Positions 37,662 to 46,976 are shown, counted from the first letter of the stretch. The stretch: 64,000 bases of DNA from JAYQPQ01 sp038145405 (GCA_038145405.1 JAYQPQ010000002.1:1-64000), one strand, 5' to 3'. The notes: generated from the sequence alone by a model not told the origin. Program-made: numbers and translations.

Positions 37662-38747
37662 TTACTTTTTGCTGCTTACAAAGGGTGGGCGAACCAGGCG
37701 GGCCGTAAGCCGCTTGTCGCGCATTTCCACCTGAACTTCGCCAGATACTGACACCGGAAGACGCGCCAAGGCAATACTTTTGCCCAAAACCGGGGAGAAG
37801 CTGCCGCTGGTGATTTCGCCAATACAGTGATCGCCCTGCCAGACCTGCTGGCCCTGACGCAAAACCCCGCGATCCAGCAGTTCCAGACCGATCAGCTGGT
37901 GTGCTACGCCCGCTTTCCGCTGTTGTTCCAGCGCGGTGCGACCGATGAACTGGCGCTCGGCCGGTTGCCAGGCAATAGTCCAGCCAAGCCCTGCTTCCAA
38001 CGGACTGGTCTGTGCGTCCATTTCGTGGCCATAGAGACACAGACCGGCCTCGAGCCGCAGGGTATCCCTGGCACCCAGTCCACAGGGGCTGGCCCCGGCC
38101 TGCACCAGCGCATGCCACAGAGGCTGCAGCTCGGTAACCGGCATCACCAGTTCAAATCCGTCTTCGCCGGTATAGCCGGTGCGGGCAATCATCAGATCGC
38201 CGGTTTCCATGCAATGGAAGCGTCGCAACCTGTCTATGTGTGGCGCTGCAGCGGGCAGCACCTGAGCCAAAATGGCCACAGCCTGTGGACCTTGTAAAGC
38301 CAGGATACCCATGTCGTCGCGCCGTTCCAGGCGGGTTTCGAAACCCGTCAGCTCGGCGCGCATCCAGGCCATGTCCGTTTCGCGGTTGCCGGCGTTAATA
38401 ATGAGGCGGTAGCGCTGGTCGTCGCGGCGATAGGCGAGCAGATCGTCCACCACGCCGCCGCCTTGATTCAGCATGAGGGTATAAAGGGCAGAGCCTGCCT
38501 CCAACCGCGCCGCATCATTGGCCAGGAGGTGACGCAAAAAGGCCAATGCGTCTGCTCCCTCGACGTCGACGGCTGCCATGTGGCTGACATCAAATAGCCC
38601 TGCTTTTTCGCGCACCTGCCGGTGCTCTTCAATTTGCGAACCGTAGTGCAGGGGCATATCCCAGCCGGAGAAATCGACCATGCGTGCCCCGGCTGCCCGG
38701 TGTATCGCATTGAGTGGGGTGAACAATTTTTCTGGATTAGTAGACAT
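37662..38747 (-). CDS. gcvT: Glycine cleavage system aminomethyltransferase (T protein)
   Basis: 361 aa from the ATG at 38747 (MSTNPEKLFTPLNAIH); an upstream frame adds 14 residues unlike the family. It moves the methylene group from the H-protein lipoyl arm to tetrahydrofolate and releases ammonia. Family segments are MVDFSGWDMPLHYG, GLFDVSHMAAVDVEG, YTGEDGFELVMP and ARDTLRLEAGLCLYGHEMD, with the catalytic Asp in that last stretch. A promoter-like sequence with an inverted repeat lies just upstream. gcvH follows and gcvP must be elsewhere. Confidence 0.95.
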   Translation of the reverse strand: MSTNPEKLFTPLNAIHRAAGARMVDFSGWDMPLHYGSQIEEHRQVREKAGLFDVSHMAAVDVEGADALAFLRHLLANDAARLEAGSALYTLMLNQGGGVVDDLLAYRRDDQRYRLIINAGNRETDMAWMRAELTGFETRLERRDDMGILALQGPQAVAILAQVLPAAAPHIDRLRRFHCMETGDLMIARTGYTGEDGFELVMPVTELQPLWHALVQAGASPCGLGARDTLRLEAGLCLYGHEMDAQTSPLEAGLGWTIAWQPAERQFIGRTALEQQRKAGVAHQLIGLELLDRGVLRQGQQVWQGDHCIGEITSGSFSPVLGKSIALARLPVSVSGEVQVEMRDKRLTARLVRPPFVSSKK

Positions 38748-38768
38748 CGGAAGGCACGCGTAAAATCC

Positions 38769-38802
38769 CCGACAGTATAGTCGGAGCACTCCTTACTGTC
38801 CC
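38769..38802 (-). promoter_or_regulatory. Probable gcvT promoter with inverted repeat over the -10
   Basis: On the minus strand GGGACA (38797-38802) and TATACT (38774-38779) are separated by 17 bases, a good sigma-70 spacing. The -10 hexamer lies in the centre of CCGAC-N6-GTCGG (38769-38784). The start codon of gcvT is at 38747. A repressor bound to this repeat would cover the -10. No glycine riboswitch core was seen. Confidence 0.45.
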
Positions 38803-38918
38803 GCCGTCCTTCCGGGAATAGGCATCCATCGGCGAACCCAGATCAGCGCTCGGCGTTGCTGCCACTACCGCTACAATAGACCCCTTCTGGTTTGCGAGTA
38901 CTTTGCCGAGTCTTCTGC

Positions 38919-39812
38919 ATGCACCCACTTCTCAAGTTACTGGCCACCGACCTGAAGCGTCATAAACGCATCGGACCGTACTGGCGTCTGATGCGTCTCG
39001 ACCGCCCGGTGGGAACCTTGCTGATTCTCTGGCCCACTCTGGTCGGTCTGTGGCTGGCCACTGCAGGTCACCCGCCGCTGGGCCTGCTGGTAATCTTTGT
39101 AGTCGGCACCTTCCTGATGCGCGCAGCAGGTTGTGTGATCAATGATTTTGCCGACCGTCGAGTGGATGGCGCGGTGGAGCGCACGCGCACGCGCCCGCTG
39201 GCCACCGGCGAACTGCAACCGCAGCAGGCACTGCGCCTCTTTGTGTTGCTCTGTGTACTGGCTTTCGGACTGGTGCTCTTCACCAATTGGCTGACGATTG
39301 GCATGTCGTTAATTGGTGCATTGCTCGCTGCGATCTACCCCTTCCTCAAGCGCTTCACCCACCTGCCGCAGGTCTGGCTCGGCATGGCCATGAACTGGGG
39401 TATTGTCATGGCCTGGACGGCAGGAACCGCTACCTTGGGTCGCGAAATCTGGGAGTTCTATCTGGCCGCTCTGTGCTGGACGGTAGCCTACGACACCTGC
39501 TACGCCATGGTGGATCGCGAGGACGATCTGCGCATTGGGGTGAAATCCATCGCCATTCTGTTTGGCGACCTGGATCGCGCCATGATCGGGCTGCTGCAGT
39601 TACTCTGCCTGATGGCTCTGGCCCTGGGTGGCAAAGCCTTTGAACTAGGTCCGGTCTACCATCTGGCGCTGCTGACCATCGCAGCGCTATTCGGTTATCA
39701 GCAGTGGCTGATTCGCGGGCGCCAGCGCGATGCCTGTTTCGCTGCCTTCATGAACAATCGCTGGGTGGGGCTGGCGATGTTCCTCGGCGTCGGGCTGCAC
39801 TACCTGTTGTGA
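38919..39812 (+). CDS. ubiA: 4-hydroxybenzoate octaprenyltransferase
   Basis: 297 aa from the ATG at 38919 (MHPLLKLLATDLKRHKRIG); an in-frame start at 38892 adds nine unrelated residues. It prenylates 4-hydroxybenzoate in ubiquinone synthesis in the inner membrane. The two Asp-rich motifs are NDFADRRVD and DREDDLRIG, which bind the Mg-diphosphate, and at least seven membrane helices are visible. The next gene starts with a GTG inside its stop codon (GTGA). Nearness of ubiA to phoB is common in pseudomonads. Confidence 0.95.
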   Translation: MHPLLKLLATDLKRHKRIGPYWRLMRLDRPVGTLLILWPTLVGLWLATAGHPPLGLLVIFVVGTFLMRAAGCVINDFADRRVDGAVERTRTRPLATGELQPQQALRLFVLLCVLAFGLVLFTNWLTIGMSLIGALLAAIYPFLKRFTHLPQVWLGMAMNWGIVMAWTAGTATLGREIWEFYLAALCWTVAYDTCYAMVDREDDLRIGVKSIAILFGDLDRAMIGLLQLLCLMALALGGKAFELGPVYHLALLTIAALFGYQQWLIRGRQRDACFAAFMNNRWVGLAMFLGVGLHYLL

Positions 39813-40945
39813 AGCTGGACATTCTGGATCGCCTGGACGCCGTCTCCCCGGCACGCTGGCAGAGCCTGGTGGGCTCCGACACACCCTTTACCTGCCACAG
39901 GTTTCTGTCTGCATTGGAAAGCTCGGGCTGTGTTTCAGCAGCGACCGGCTGGCAGCCTCACCATCTGACCTGGCACCAGAGCGGTGAGGTACAGGCGGTG
40001 ATGCCCTGCTACCTTAAGCATCACTCTTACGGGGAGTATGTTTTCGACTGGAGCTGGGCCGACGCCATGCAGCAATTGGGCCGATCTTATTTCCCCAAGC
40101 TGGTAACGGCCATTCCCTTTACGCCGGTTACTGGACCTCGCCTGTTGAGGGCGCCGGGCCTGCAGCCAAATGAATTGGTTGCGCAGGCCATGGACTGGTT
40201 GCACAGCACCCTGCCGCAGCGCGGCATTTCCAGCTTTCACCTGCTGTTTGCCGAGGACGACCTGGCAGCACCGCTGCAGGCGTCCGGTCTGGCCGAGCGT
40301 CAGGCCGTGCAGTTTCTCTGGCGCAACCCGGGCTACGGCAGCTTCGAGGATTTTCTGGGCCTGATGAAATCCGCCAAACGCAAGCAGATCCGGCGCGAGA
40401 GAGCGCGGGTAGCGGAGCAGGGCATCGAGATACGACGCTTTCTGGCTGACGACCTGAGCCTGGACGTCCTGGCCATCTTTCTGGCCTGCTATCAGGACAC
40501 CTACCTCAAGCGTTCCGGACACAGCGGTTATCTGAATGAGGCCTTTTTTCAATCGCTTTGGCTGCACATGCGCGACCGCATATTGCTGCTGGTCGCGCAG
40601 CGTGGGGGTCAGCCGCTCGCCAGTGCGCTTTTTCTGTTCGACCAGAGCGGCCTTTACGGTCGCTATTGGGGCGCGCTGGAGCCGGTCGACTGTCTGCATT
40701 TTGAGCTCTGCTACTATCAGGGCATCGACTTTGCCATCGAGCGCGGTCTGCCCTGCTTCAATCCCGGCACCCAGGGCGAACACAAGTTGATGCGCGGATT
40801 CGAACCGGTTCTCAGCCGCTCCTTTCATTGGATTGCCGAGCCCGCCTTTCACCAGGCGGTATGTCAGGCCACCCGTCGCGAGCGCACCCGGGTGCAGGCC
40901 TATGCCGAGGCGGCACGGCATCATCTTCCCTTTCGCCACGCATGA
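39809..40945 (+). CDS. GNAT-like protein of the DUF482 family
   Basis: 378 aa from a GTG at 39809 that overlaps the ubiA stop. The sequence matches the DUF482/COG3146 family (FTCHRFLSALESSGC, AVMPCYLKHHSYGEYVFDWS, YFPKLVTAIPFTPVTGPRLL, YGRYWGALEPVDCLHFELCYYQG, FNPGTQGEHKLMRGFEPV). The family is predicted to have a GNAT-like, FemX-related acyltransferase fold, and is sometimes called peptidoglycan biosynthesis protein on that basis. The substrate is unproven. The ubiA overlap suggests translational coupling. The phoB PHO box starts 18 bases after its stop. Confidence 0.85.
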   Translation: MKLDILDRLDAVSPARWQSLVGSDTPFTCHRFLSALESSGCVSAATGWQPHHLTWHQSGEVQAVMPCYLKHHSYGEYVFDWSWADAMQQLGRSYFPKLVTAIPFTPVTGPRLLRAPGLQPNELVAQAMDWLHSTLPQRGISSFHLLFAEDDLAAPLQASGLAERQAVQFLWRNPGYGSFEDFLGLMKSAKRKQIRRERARVAEQGIEIRRFLADDLSLDVLAIFLACYQDTYLKRSGHSGYLNEAFFQSLWLHMRDRILLLVAQRGGQPLASALFLFDQSGLYGRYWGALEPVDCLHFELCYYQGIDFAIERGLPCFNPGTQGEHKLMRGFEPVLSRSFHWIAEPAFHQAVCQATRRERTRVQAYAEAARHHLPFRHA

Positions 40946-40962
40946 GGCGAAGATTCAGGCGG

Positions 40963-40996
40963 ATGTCACAGAGCTGTCATAGGGCCTTCATAAAAT
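40963..40996 (+). promoter_or_regulatory. PHO box and -10 element of phoB
   Basis: Direct repeats ATGTCAC (40963-40969) and CTGTCAT (40974-40980), with a weaker third CCTTCAT (40985-40991), are spaced by 11 bp as in PhoB-binding sites. TAAAAT (40991-40996) lies ten bases after the second repeat, as expected for a PhoB-activated -10. Transcription would start near 41003. This excludes the ATG at 40995 as phoB start and favours 41025. Confidence 0.8.
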
Positions 40997-41024
40997 GACG
41001 GAAAAACCAGCGGATAGCTTGCCC

Positions 41025-41735
41025 ATGGAACGCAAGACCATATTGATCGTCGACGATGAGCGCGCCATTCGCGACATGCTCAAGGTCGCTCTGGATATGG
41101 CCGATTTCAACTGTCTCGAGGCGCAGAATGCGCGCGAGGCCCAGGTCTGTGTCGTCGACCAGCGTCCCGACCTGGTGTTGCTGGACTGGATGATGCCCGA
41201 GGTCAGCGGTATTGAACTGCTGCGGCGCTGGCGACGCAGCGAGCAGACGCGCGATCTGCCGGTGATCATGCTGACTGCACGGGGCGAAGAAGAGAACACC
41301 ATCAAGGGTCTCGACTCGGGCGCTGACGACTATCTGTCCAAGCCCTTTTCGCCGCGCGAACTGGTGGCGCGAATTCGCTCGCTGCTGCGCCGCACCGCGC
41401 CCGAAACCAGCGAAGAGCAGCTGACCGTCGGCGGCCTGGTGATGGATCCGGTAAGCCGCGCCGTAACCATCGAGGGTGTGCCAGTGGTGCTGGGTCCCAC
41501 GGAATATCGTTTGCTGGAATTCTTCCTGACTCACCCCAATCGCGCTTATACCCGCAATCAGTTGCTGAATAACGTTTGGGGCGCCAATGTCTTCATTGAC
41601 GAGCGCACCATCGACGTTCACATAGGCCGGCTGCGCAAGGCCATTGCACATCGGGGCTACGACGCCTGTGTGCAGACGGTTCGCGGCTTTGGCTATCGAT
41701 TTTCCCAGGAAGCTTTGGTTAAATCAGCGCCCTGA
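41025..41735 (+). CDS. phoB: Phosphate regulon response regulator
   Basis: 236 aa from the ATG at 41025 (MERKTILIVDDERAIRDML), which fits other PhoB proteins and the PHO box position; the ATG at 40995 overlaps the -10. The receiver domain has the phospho-acceptor Asp54 (LVLLDWMMPEVSG), Thr in LTARGEEEN and Lys in YLSKPFSPREL. The winged-helix output domain (LGPTEYRLLEFFLTHPNRAY, DERTIDVHIGRLRKAI) binds PHO boxes. It activates pst and other phosphate-starvation genes and here probably its own operon with phoR. Confidence 0.95.
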   Translation: MERKTILIVDDERAIRDMLKVALDMADFNCLEAQNAREAQVCVVDQRPDLVLLDWMMPEVSGIELLRRWRRSEQTRDLPVIMLTARGEEENTIKGLDSGADDYLSKPFSPRELVARIRSLLRRTAPETSEEQLTVGGLVMDPVSRAVTIEGVPVVLGPTEYRLLEFFLTHPNRAYTRNQLLNNVWGANVFIDERTIDVHIGRLRKAIAHRGYDACVQTVRGFGYRFSQEALVKSAP

Positions 41736-41766
41736 TCCCAACCCGGCGAGGCATCGCCCCGGAGCC

Positions 41767-43086
41767 GTGCAGAATCCACTCAAGGCCGAGTCCGGCCCCA
41801 TCCTGATCACGGTTATCGTAGGCCTCGGCCTGGGGATTGCCAGCGGCCACCTCTTTCTGGGGTTGTTCCTGTCCCTGACCGGTTATATCGCCTGGCAGCT
41901 TGCGCAGCTCAACAAGGTGCTGACGTGGATGCAGAACCCCAAGCGCGAGAATGCACCTGAAACCGCGGGCGCACTCGAGGATCTGGTTGCGCGCATCCAG
42001 AAAACGCTGCGCATCCAGGAGCTGGAAAGCGGCGTATTGCGGGCCAACCTCGACCAGCAGACCCGGCTCATATCCGAAGTGCGCGATGGCGTCATGGTCA
42101 CGCGCGCCGGGGGTCGAATTTTGTGGACCAACAAGCAGGCTCAGTCTCTACTGCACATCCGTCCGGAGCGCGATCACGGCCTGCCCCTGACCCACGTTAT
42201 CCGCAATCCGCATCTGCACAACTACCTGGCTAGCGAAAACTTTGCCGAACCCCTGCGCCTCAAGCTGGATCAGCTGCAGCGGCGCTGGTGCGAAATCAGC
42301 ATCACGCCCTACCCAACCGGGGAACGCCTGTTCCTGATTCGCGACGTAACCCGGCTGCAGCAGCTGGAGCAGATGCGAAGGGACTTTGTGGCCAATCTCT
42401 CGCACGAATTGAAGACCCCGCTGACCGTGTTGCGCGGCTATCTGGAGACCCTGCCCGTGCACGAAGGGACATCGCCCTCGGTGGCACGCATTCACCAGGA
42501 GATGGAGAAACAGTGCGACCGCATGTCCAGCCTGCTGAAGGATCTGCTCCTGCTGGCCCAGCTCGAGGATGCCGACTCAGAAATGTTTTTCGGCAGTGTC
42601 GACGTGCCGCAGATGATCAAGCGCATCGTTGCCGATGCCGAACGTCTTAGCGACGCTAGCCATGCGATCAGCCTCAAGGTCGACCCGGATTTGCGCCTGA
42701 CGGCGGTGGAAGTCGAGCTGTTCAGCGCCTTTAGCAATCTGGTGGTGAATGCCGTGCGCCATACACCGCCGGGTACCCCTATCGAAGTGCAATGGTTTGC
42801 CGATGCTCGCGGAGCCCATTTTGTGGTGGTCGACCAAGGTCCGGGTATAGACGAGCGTCATCGGAGTCGCCTGACCGAGCGGTTCTACCGCGTCGAGTCG
42901 AGCAGGAATTCGGCAACCGGGGGCACCGGCCTGGGGCTGGCTATCGTCAAGCACGTGCTGCTGCGCCAGGGCGCCGAGCTGCAAATTGAAAGTCAGATCG
43001 GCGAGGGCAGCCACTTCAGCTGCCATTTCCCGCCCGAGCAAATTGCATCCGCAAGCGAGGCGCGCGCCCGCTTGGCAGGTCAGTAG
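41767..43086 (+). CDS. phoR: Phosphate regulon sensor histidine kinase
   Basis: 439 aa from a GTG at 41767 (VQNPLKAESGPILI), which gives the usual PhoR length; other upstream starts cannot be excluded. Two close membrane helices (about residues 10-45) are followed by a PAS-like domain (LISEVRDGVMVTRAGGRILW), the dimerisation helix with phospho-His in LSHELKTPLTVLRGYLE, and the ATPase domain (NLVVNAVRHTPPGT, DQGPGI, TGGTGLGLAIVKHV). As in other PhoR proteins there is almost no periplasmic domain; the signal comes from PstSCAB-PhoU, whose genes lie at 51-57 kb. Confidence 0.94.
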   Translation: MQNPLKAESGPILITVIVGLGLGIASGHLFLGLFLSLTGYIAWQLAQLNKVLTWMQNPKRENAPETAGALEDLVARIQKTLRIQELESGVLRANLDQQTRLISEVRDGVMVTRAGGRILWTNKQAQSLLHIRPERDHGLPLTHVIRNPHLHNYLASENFAEPLRLKLDQLQRRWCEISITPYPTGERLFLIRDVTRLQQLEQMRRDFVANLSHELKTPLTVLRGYLETLPVHEGTSPSVARIHQEMEKQCDRMSSLLKDLLLLAQLEDADSEMFFGSVDVPQMIKRIVADAERLSDASHAISLKVDPDLRLTAVEVELFSAFSNLVVNAVRHTPPGTPIEVQWFADARGAHFVVVDQGPGIDERHRSRLTERFYRVESSRNSATGGTGLGLAIVKHVLLRQGAELQIESQIGEGSHFSCHFPPEQIASASEARARLAGQ

Positions 43087-43095
43087 TTCAGCGGA

Positions 43096-43548
43096 TCAGT
43101 AAATAAAGGCGAGAAAGCGTCGCGTGCGCTTCATGTAGTCGCGGTAGTCGCCGGACTCCTGCGCTAGCAATTCCTCTTCCATGCGTGCCTTGTAGTCGAG
43201 CACCAGGGCCAGCAAGGCGCAGGCAATGCCGTTGGGCAAAGACGGGTTGCACAGGGCAATACCGGCTACTGCCAGCATCAGGGAGACATACATGGGGTGG
43301 CGAATGAGTCGATAGGGTCCGCCGAAACACAGCTGCGCGCCCGGCTTGGGCAGGGGCGACACATTGAAGTTTTCCGGGCTGTTGGTTTTCAGCGTCCAGG
43401 CGCCCAGAATCAGGCCGATACACAGCAAGCTGATACCCCAGGGGTCCTGCGTGGGCCGACCGGCAAAGGGCATGACTGCCACCAGGGTGAAGAAAAACTG
43501 GGCCCCTACCAGCCCATGTGCTTTCGACAGTGTCGCGTCGATGACCAT
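43096..43548 (-). CDS. Isoprenylcysteine carboxylmethyltransferase-family membrane protein
   Basis: 150 aa with about four membrane helices. The SAM-binding C-terminal motif is complete: GGPYRLIRHPMYVSLMLA, then ARMEEELLAQESGDYRDYMKR and the end RRFLAFIY. Bacterial members methylate unknown small molecules or lipids rather than prenylated proteins. It is convergent with phoR (9-bp gap) and divergent from selO. The substrate cannot be predicted. Confidence 0.85.
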   Translation of the reverse strand: MVIDATLSKAHGLVGAQFFFTLVAVMPFAGRPTQDPWGISLLCIGLILGAWTLKTNSPENFNVSPLPKPGAQLCFGGPYRLIRHPMYVSLMLAVAGIALCNPSLPNGIACALLALVLDYKARMEEELLAQESGDYRDYMKRTRRFLAFIY

Positions 43549-43638
43549 AGCGCTGCATTAACTTTGCTGGATTTGGCTGGCCATGCTAATCGGTTTCTCT
43601 ATCATGGGTAAAGTGCTTCACCCCCCGAACTTCTTCGA

Positions 43639-45105
43639 ATGACCGCAAACTCCGCCGAATCGGTGCGCTGGGAGAATCTGTATCGCCAGCTCGGGCCCGC
43701 CTTCCACACAGCCATTCGGCCAGCGCCGCTGAACAATGCCCGTCTGGTCCACCTCAACGCGGAACTGGCAGGCCAGCTGAGGCTGGATGGCGCCCATGCG
43801 GAGCAGCTGCTACGCCAATTCAACGGCGAAACGCCGCTCGATGGGCGCGAACCCCTGGCTAGCCTCTATGCGGGACACCAGTTCGGCAGCTGGGTCAGTC
43901 AGCTGGGCGATGGCCGCGCTGCACTGATTGGCCAACGCCGCGATGCCGCAGGTCAATTGTGGGATATCCAGAGCAAGGGCTGCGGCCCGACCCCCTACTC
44001 GCGTCATGCCGATGGACGCGCCGTGTTGCGGTCCTGTATCCGCGAGTATCTGTGCAGTGAATCCATGCACGGCCTGGGCATTCCCACCACCCGCGCACTG
44101 GCGCTGCTGGATTCGGACACCCCCGTCTATCGGGAGCAGGTCGAACGCGGTGCCATCCTGGTGCGCGTTGCCGAATCCCATCTGCGCTTCGGCCATTTCG
44201 AGGTGTTCGCTTCGCGTCAGCAAAAGGATGAGGTTCGGGTGCTGGCCGACTACCTCCTCGCACATCACTTTGCCCATCTGGCCGATGTGTCCGACCCTTA
44301 TCTGGCGCTTTATCGGGAAGTGCTCGAACGCAGCGCCGACCTGATGGCTCAGTGGCAGGCGGTTGGCTTTTGTCATGGCGTGATGAACACCGACAACATG
44401 TCGATCCTGGGCCTGACCCTGGATTACGGCCCCTTCGGCTTCATGGAGGAATACGATCCGGCCCACATCTGCAACCACTCCGACTTCCAGGGCCGCTACG
44501 CCTACCAGGCGCAACCCCGGGTGGCCCATTGGAATCTGGCCTGTCTCGGCCAGGCGCTGCTCGACCTGATCGACTTCGAGGCGGCGCAGGCAGTGCTGCA
44601 AAGCTTTCCCGCCCGCTTTGCCGACGCCTATCAGCGGCGCATGGCGCCCAAGCTCGGGTTATCAGCGCAGGATCCCGAGCTGGAAGGGCTATTGAACGGC
44701 TGGCTGAATTTACTGGCGGCGCATCGCGTCGACTTCACCCTGGCTTTCCGCCGCCTGGCGGAGCTGGCAGCGGGGGACGCCCTTGCCGAGGCCTGGCTGG
44801 AAGACGCCCTGCAGGCAGATCCTGCCTGGCAGCTGTGGCGCGAGAACTATCTGCGCAGGCTGCGCGTCGAGTCGGGGAGCGTCGAGAAGCGTGTGCAAGC
44901 CATGTTCATGGCCAACCCACTGTATATTCTGCGCAATGCCTTTGCCCAACGCGCGATTGAGCGCGCGGAGCACGGCGACTACGGCGAGATCAATCGGCTG
45001 TTTCACCTGCTGCGCCATCCCTATCAGGCGCAAGCCGACGGCAACCCTTATGAAAATCCGGCGCCGCAACAGGAGCGTCACCTCGCTGTCAGCTGCTCGT
45101 CCTAG
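43639..45105 (+). CDS. selO: Protein adenylyltransferase SelO
   Basis: 488 aa, the pseudokinase-fold SelO/YdiU family, which transfers AMP to Ser, Thr or Tyr of proteins in redox homeostasis. Hallmarks are LYAGHQFGSWVSQLGDGRA, DIQSKGCGPTPYSRHADGRA, LRSCIREYLCSESMHGLGIP, GVMNTDNMSILGLTLDYGPF and FMEEYDPAHICNHSDFQGRY. The inverted active site uses the Asn and Asp of NTDN and the Asp of DYGPF. The C-terminal RHLAVSCSS ends with a Cys at the position of the eukaryotic selenocysteine. Its stop overlaps the convergent pdsS stop by four bases. Confidence 0.95.
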   Translation: MTANSAESVRWENLYRQLGPAFHTAIRPAPLNNARLVHLNAELAGQLRLDGAHAEQLLRQFNGETPLDGREPLASLYAGHQFGSWVSQLGDGRAALIGQRRDAAGQLWDIQSKGCGPTPYSRHADGRAVLRSCIREYLCSESMHGLGIPTTRALALLDSDTPVYREQVERGAILVRVAESHLRFGHFEVFASRQQKDEVRVLADYLLAHHFAHLADVSDPYLALYREVLERSADLMAQWQAVGFCHGVMNTDNMSILGLTLDYGPFGFMEEYDPAHICNHSDFQGRYAYQAQPRVAHWNLACLGQALLDLIDFEAAQAVLQSFPARFADAYQRRMAPKLGLSAQDPELEGLLNGWLNLLAAHRVDFTLAFRRLAELAAGDALAEAWLEDALQADPAWQLWRENYLRRLRVESGSVEKRVQAMFMANPLYILRNAFAQRAIERAEHGDYGEINRLFHLLRHPYQAQADGNPYENPAPQQERHLAVSCSS

Positions 45106-46976
45106 CGGGTGGCGAGCGGAACTTCCAGGGCAAACAGCACGCCGCTGCCGTCGGCAAGATTGACAGCGGTCAACTTGCCGCCGTGAAATTCGGCAATGCG
45201 TCGGGCAATGCTCAAGCCCAGACCCAGGTGGCCGTCAGCCGCCTTCTCAGCCGGCCGCAGGGACACCATGGAAGCAAAGATGTCCTGCTCTGCTCCCTCG
45301 GGCAGCAGGGGTCCCCTATTGGTGATCGACATGCGCCAGATATCGCCGAGGCGTCCCGACTGTACCCGAATTTCGGTGCCCGGCTCGGCAAAGCTCAATG
45401 CATTCTCCACCAGCTTGTCGACCAGCTGGGCCAGCAGGTCGGGCGAGCCATCGAGCCGCCCCCCACGCGCTTCGTCCAGTGCACGATAAGTCACCCGCGC
45501 CTGCGGAAAGGCCTGGCCGTAGGCGGCGACCAGCTCCCTGATCAGGGCATCCGCATCAAAATTGCAGCGCGCGGTGCGCTCGATGCCCGACTCCAGAGAA
45601 TTGGCTTCGGCCATGCTGCGCAGCATCTTGCGCAGGCGCTCAATGCCCTGGCGTGCGCGTTCGGCAAAGACTGCTCGCTCCTCCGGGTCGTCGGCGCTGT
45701 CCAGGTTGTCGAGGGAAGAGCCGATGATAGTGAGCGGGGTGCGCATTTCATGCGACAGACGACCCGCCATGCCCTCCATATAGTCCGTATATTTTTGCAG
45801 CCGCCGGGTGAGCTGGGCATAGGCCCGCGTCAGCTCACCCAGTTCGTCGGCGGAGCGGGACGGTGCAAAATCACCATCGACCCGGCCGTGCTCATCGATT
45901 AGCCCATGCGTCCAGCGACTGAGCTGGCGCAGGCGGCGGGACAGCCAGCCGGCATAGGCAAACAAACCCGCCAACACCAGCACCAACAACCCCAGGCTGG
46001 CGAGAAGCCACTGCCTGAGCAAATCCGCATAGAGTTGCAGAAAGCTGTGCAGCTCGCTTTGCAGCACCAGTCGACCTACAGCGAGACCCGAAATTCGCAC
46101 CGGCAGGCGCAGTTCCAGTTGCGGCGCAGTTCCGTCCCAGATCCAGACAACCTCACCCGAGCCCTGATCCAGACTGGCGTCGAACTGACGAGGCAGCCAG
46201 CGAGCTGCCGAGGTCGACCAGCGCGAAGGGGAAACAAATTCGGGAACGGATCCAGCGGCGGCAACTTCCCAGCCGTCGGTGGTAAGAAATGCCAGTCTGG
46301 TGCCTCCATCGGCAAAGACACTCAGGTCATCCTGCAAGCCTTCCGGCTGTGTTATCCAGGCCAGCGGCTTGCCCTGACTCCCCAGACCCCAACTCCGATT
46401 CGCCGTGCCCAGCGCCGCCAGGGTCAGACCCACCTGCGGGCCAATCTGACTGGTTGGAAAAGCTAATTCCAGGACCAGCTGTTCGCCGCGTACCTGCCAG
46501 CGACCCAGCACGCCAAGAGCTCGATAGGCCGGCTCCGGTTGCAACAAGCCATCCAGTTGCAACTCGAGTTCGATGCGTGCCGCACCGGTCCACAATGCCA
46601 TCTGCACCTCACCGGGCGCTCGCGCTGGCAGTCGTGTCCCGAGAAAAAGCGTGTCGCCGACACGAAGTCGATACAGCTCTGGAACGCCCTGCGGTGCTGC
46701 GGGCTGCAGCGGCCAGTCGGCGAGATCGCCGTCGACCAGGGGCGGCTGCGGTGCCGACGGAAAATAGATGCGCTGGCTGCTATCGAGCTGAATCAGATCG
46801 CGAAACTGCTCTGGCTGCGACTGCAGATAGGCAACGATGAGTTGGGCACGGGCGCGCTGGGCGTCGAGCTCACCCTGCAACAACAGACCGACCAGTTGAG
46901 AAAATACCTGATAGCCGGCCCAGGGCAATGCCAGCAGCAGCAGGCTCAGTAACAGGAGCTGGCGACTGAGGCTCAA
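45102..46976 (-). CDS. pdsS: Sensor histidine kinase of the proteobacterial dedicated sortase system
   Basis: 624 aa from a TTG at 46976 that overlaps the pdsR stop (TTGA). The first membrane helix (LLLLSLLLLALPWAGY), a periplasmic domain of about 270 residues, a second helix (LLASLGLLVLVLAGLFAYAG), HAMP (TRAYAQLTRRLQKY region), HisKA (RLSHEMRTPLTIIGSSLDNL) and HATPase (LVDKLVENALSFAEPG, LGLGLSIARRIAEF) follow in order. Sequence and the adjacent regulator and OmpA-like protein identify the PdsS family, normally next to a sortase and its target. Neither is beside it here. The signal is unknown. Confidence 0.83.
   Translation of the reverse strand: MSLSRQLLLLSLLLLALPWAGYQVFSQLVGLLLQGELDAQRARAQLIVAYLQSQPEQFRDLIQLDSSQRIYFPSAPQPPLVDGDLADWPLQPAAPQGVPELYRLRVGDTLFLGTRLPARAPGEVQMALWTGAARIELELQLDGLLQPEPAYRALGVLGRWQVRGEQLVLELAFPTSQIGPQVGLTLAALGTANRSWGLGSQGKPLAWITQPEGLQDDLSVFADGGTRLAFLTTDGWEVAAAGSVPEFVSPSRWSTSAARWLPRQFDASLDQGSGEVVWIWDGTAPQLELRLPVRISGLAVGRLVLQSELHSFLQLYADLLRQWLLASLGLLVLVLAGLFAYAGWLSRRLRQLSRWTHGLIDEHGRVDGDFAPSRSADELGELTRAYAQLTRRLQKYTDYMEGMAGRLSHEMRTPLTIIGSSLDNLDSADDPEERAVFAERARQGIERLRKMLRSMAEANSLESGIERTARCNFDADALIRELVAAYGQAFPQARVTYRALDEARGGRLDGSPDLLAQLVDKLVENALSFAEPGTEIRVQSGRLGDIWRMSITNRGPLLPEGAEQDIFASMVSLRPAEKAADGHLGLGLSIARRIAEFHGGKLTAVNLADGSGVLFALEVPLATR

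Noticed and set aside
38748..38918. A glycine riboswitch upstream of gcvT
   Set aside because: No conserved glycine-aptamer core was seen on the minus strand; only a promoter-like element with an inverted repeat is present.
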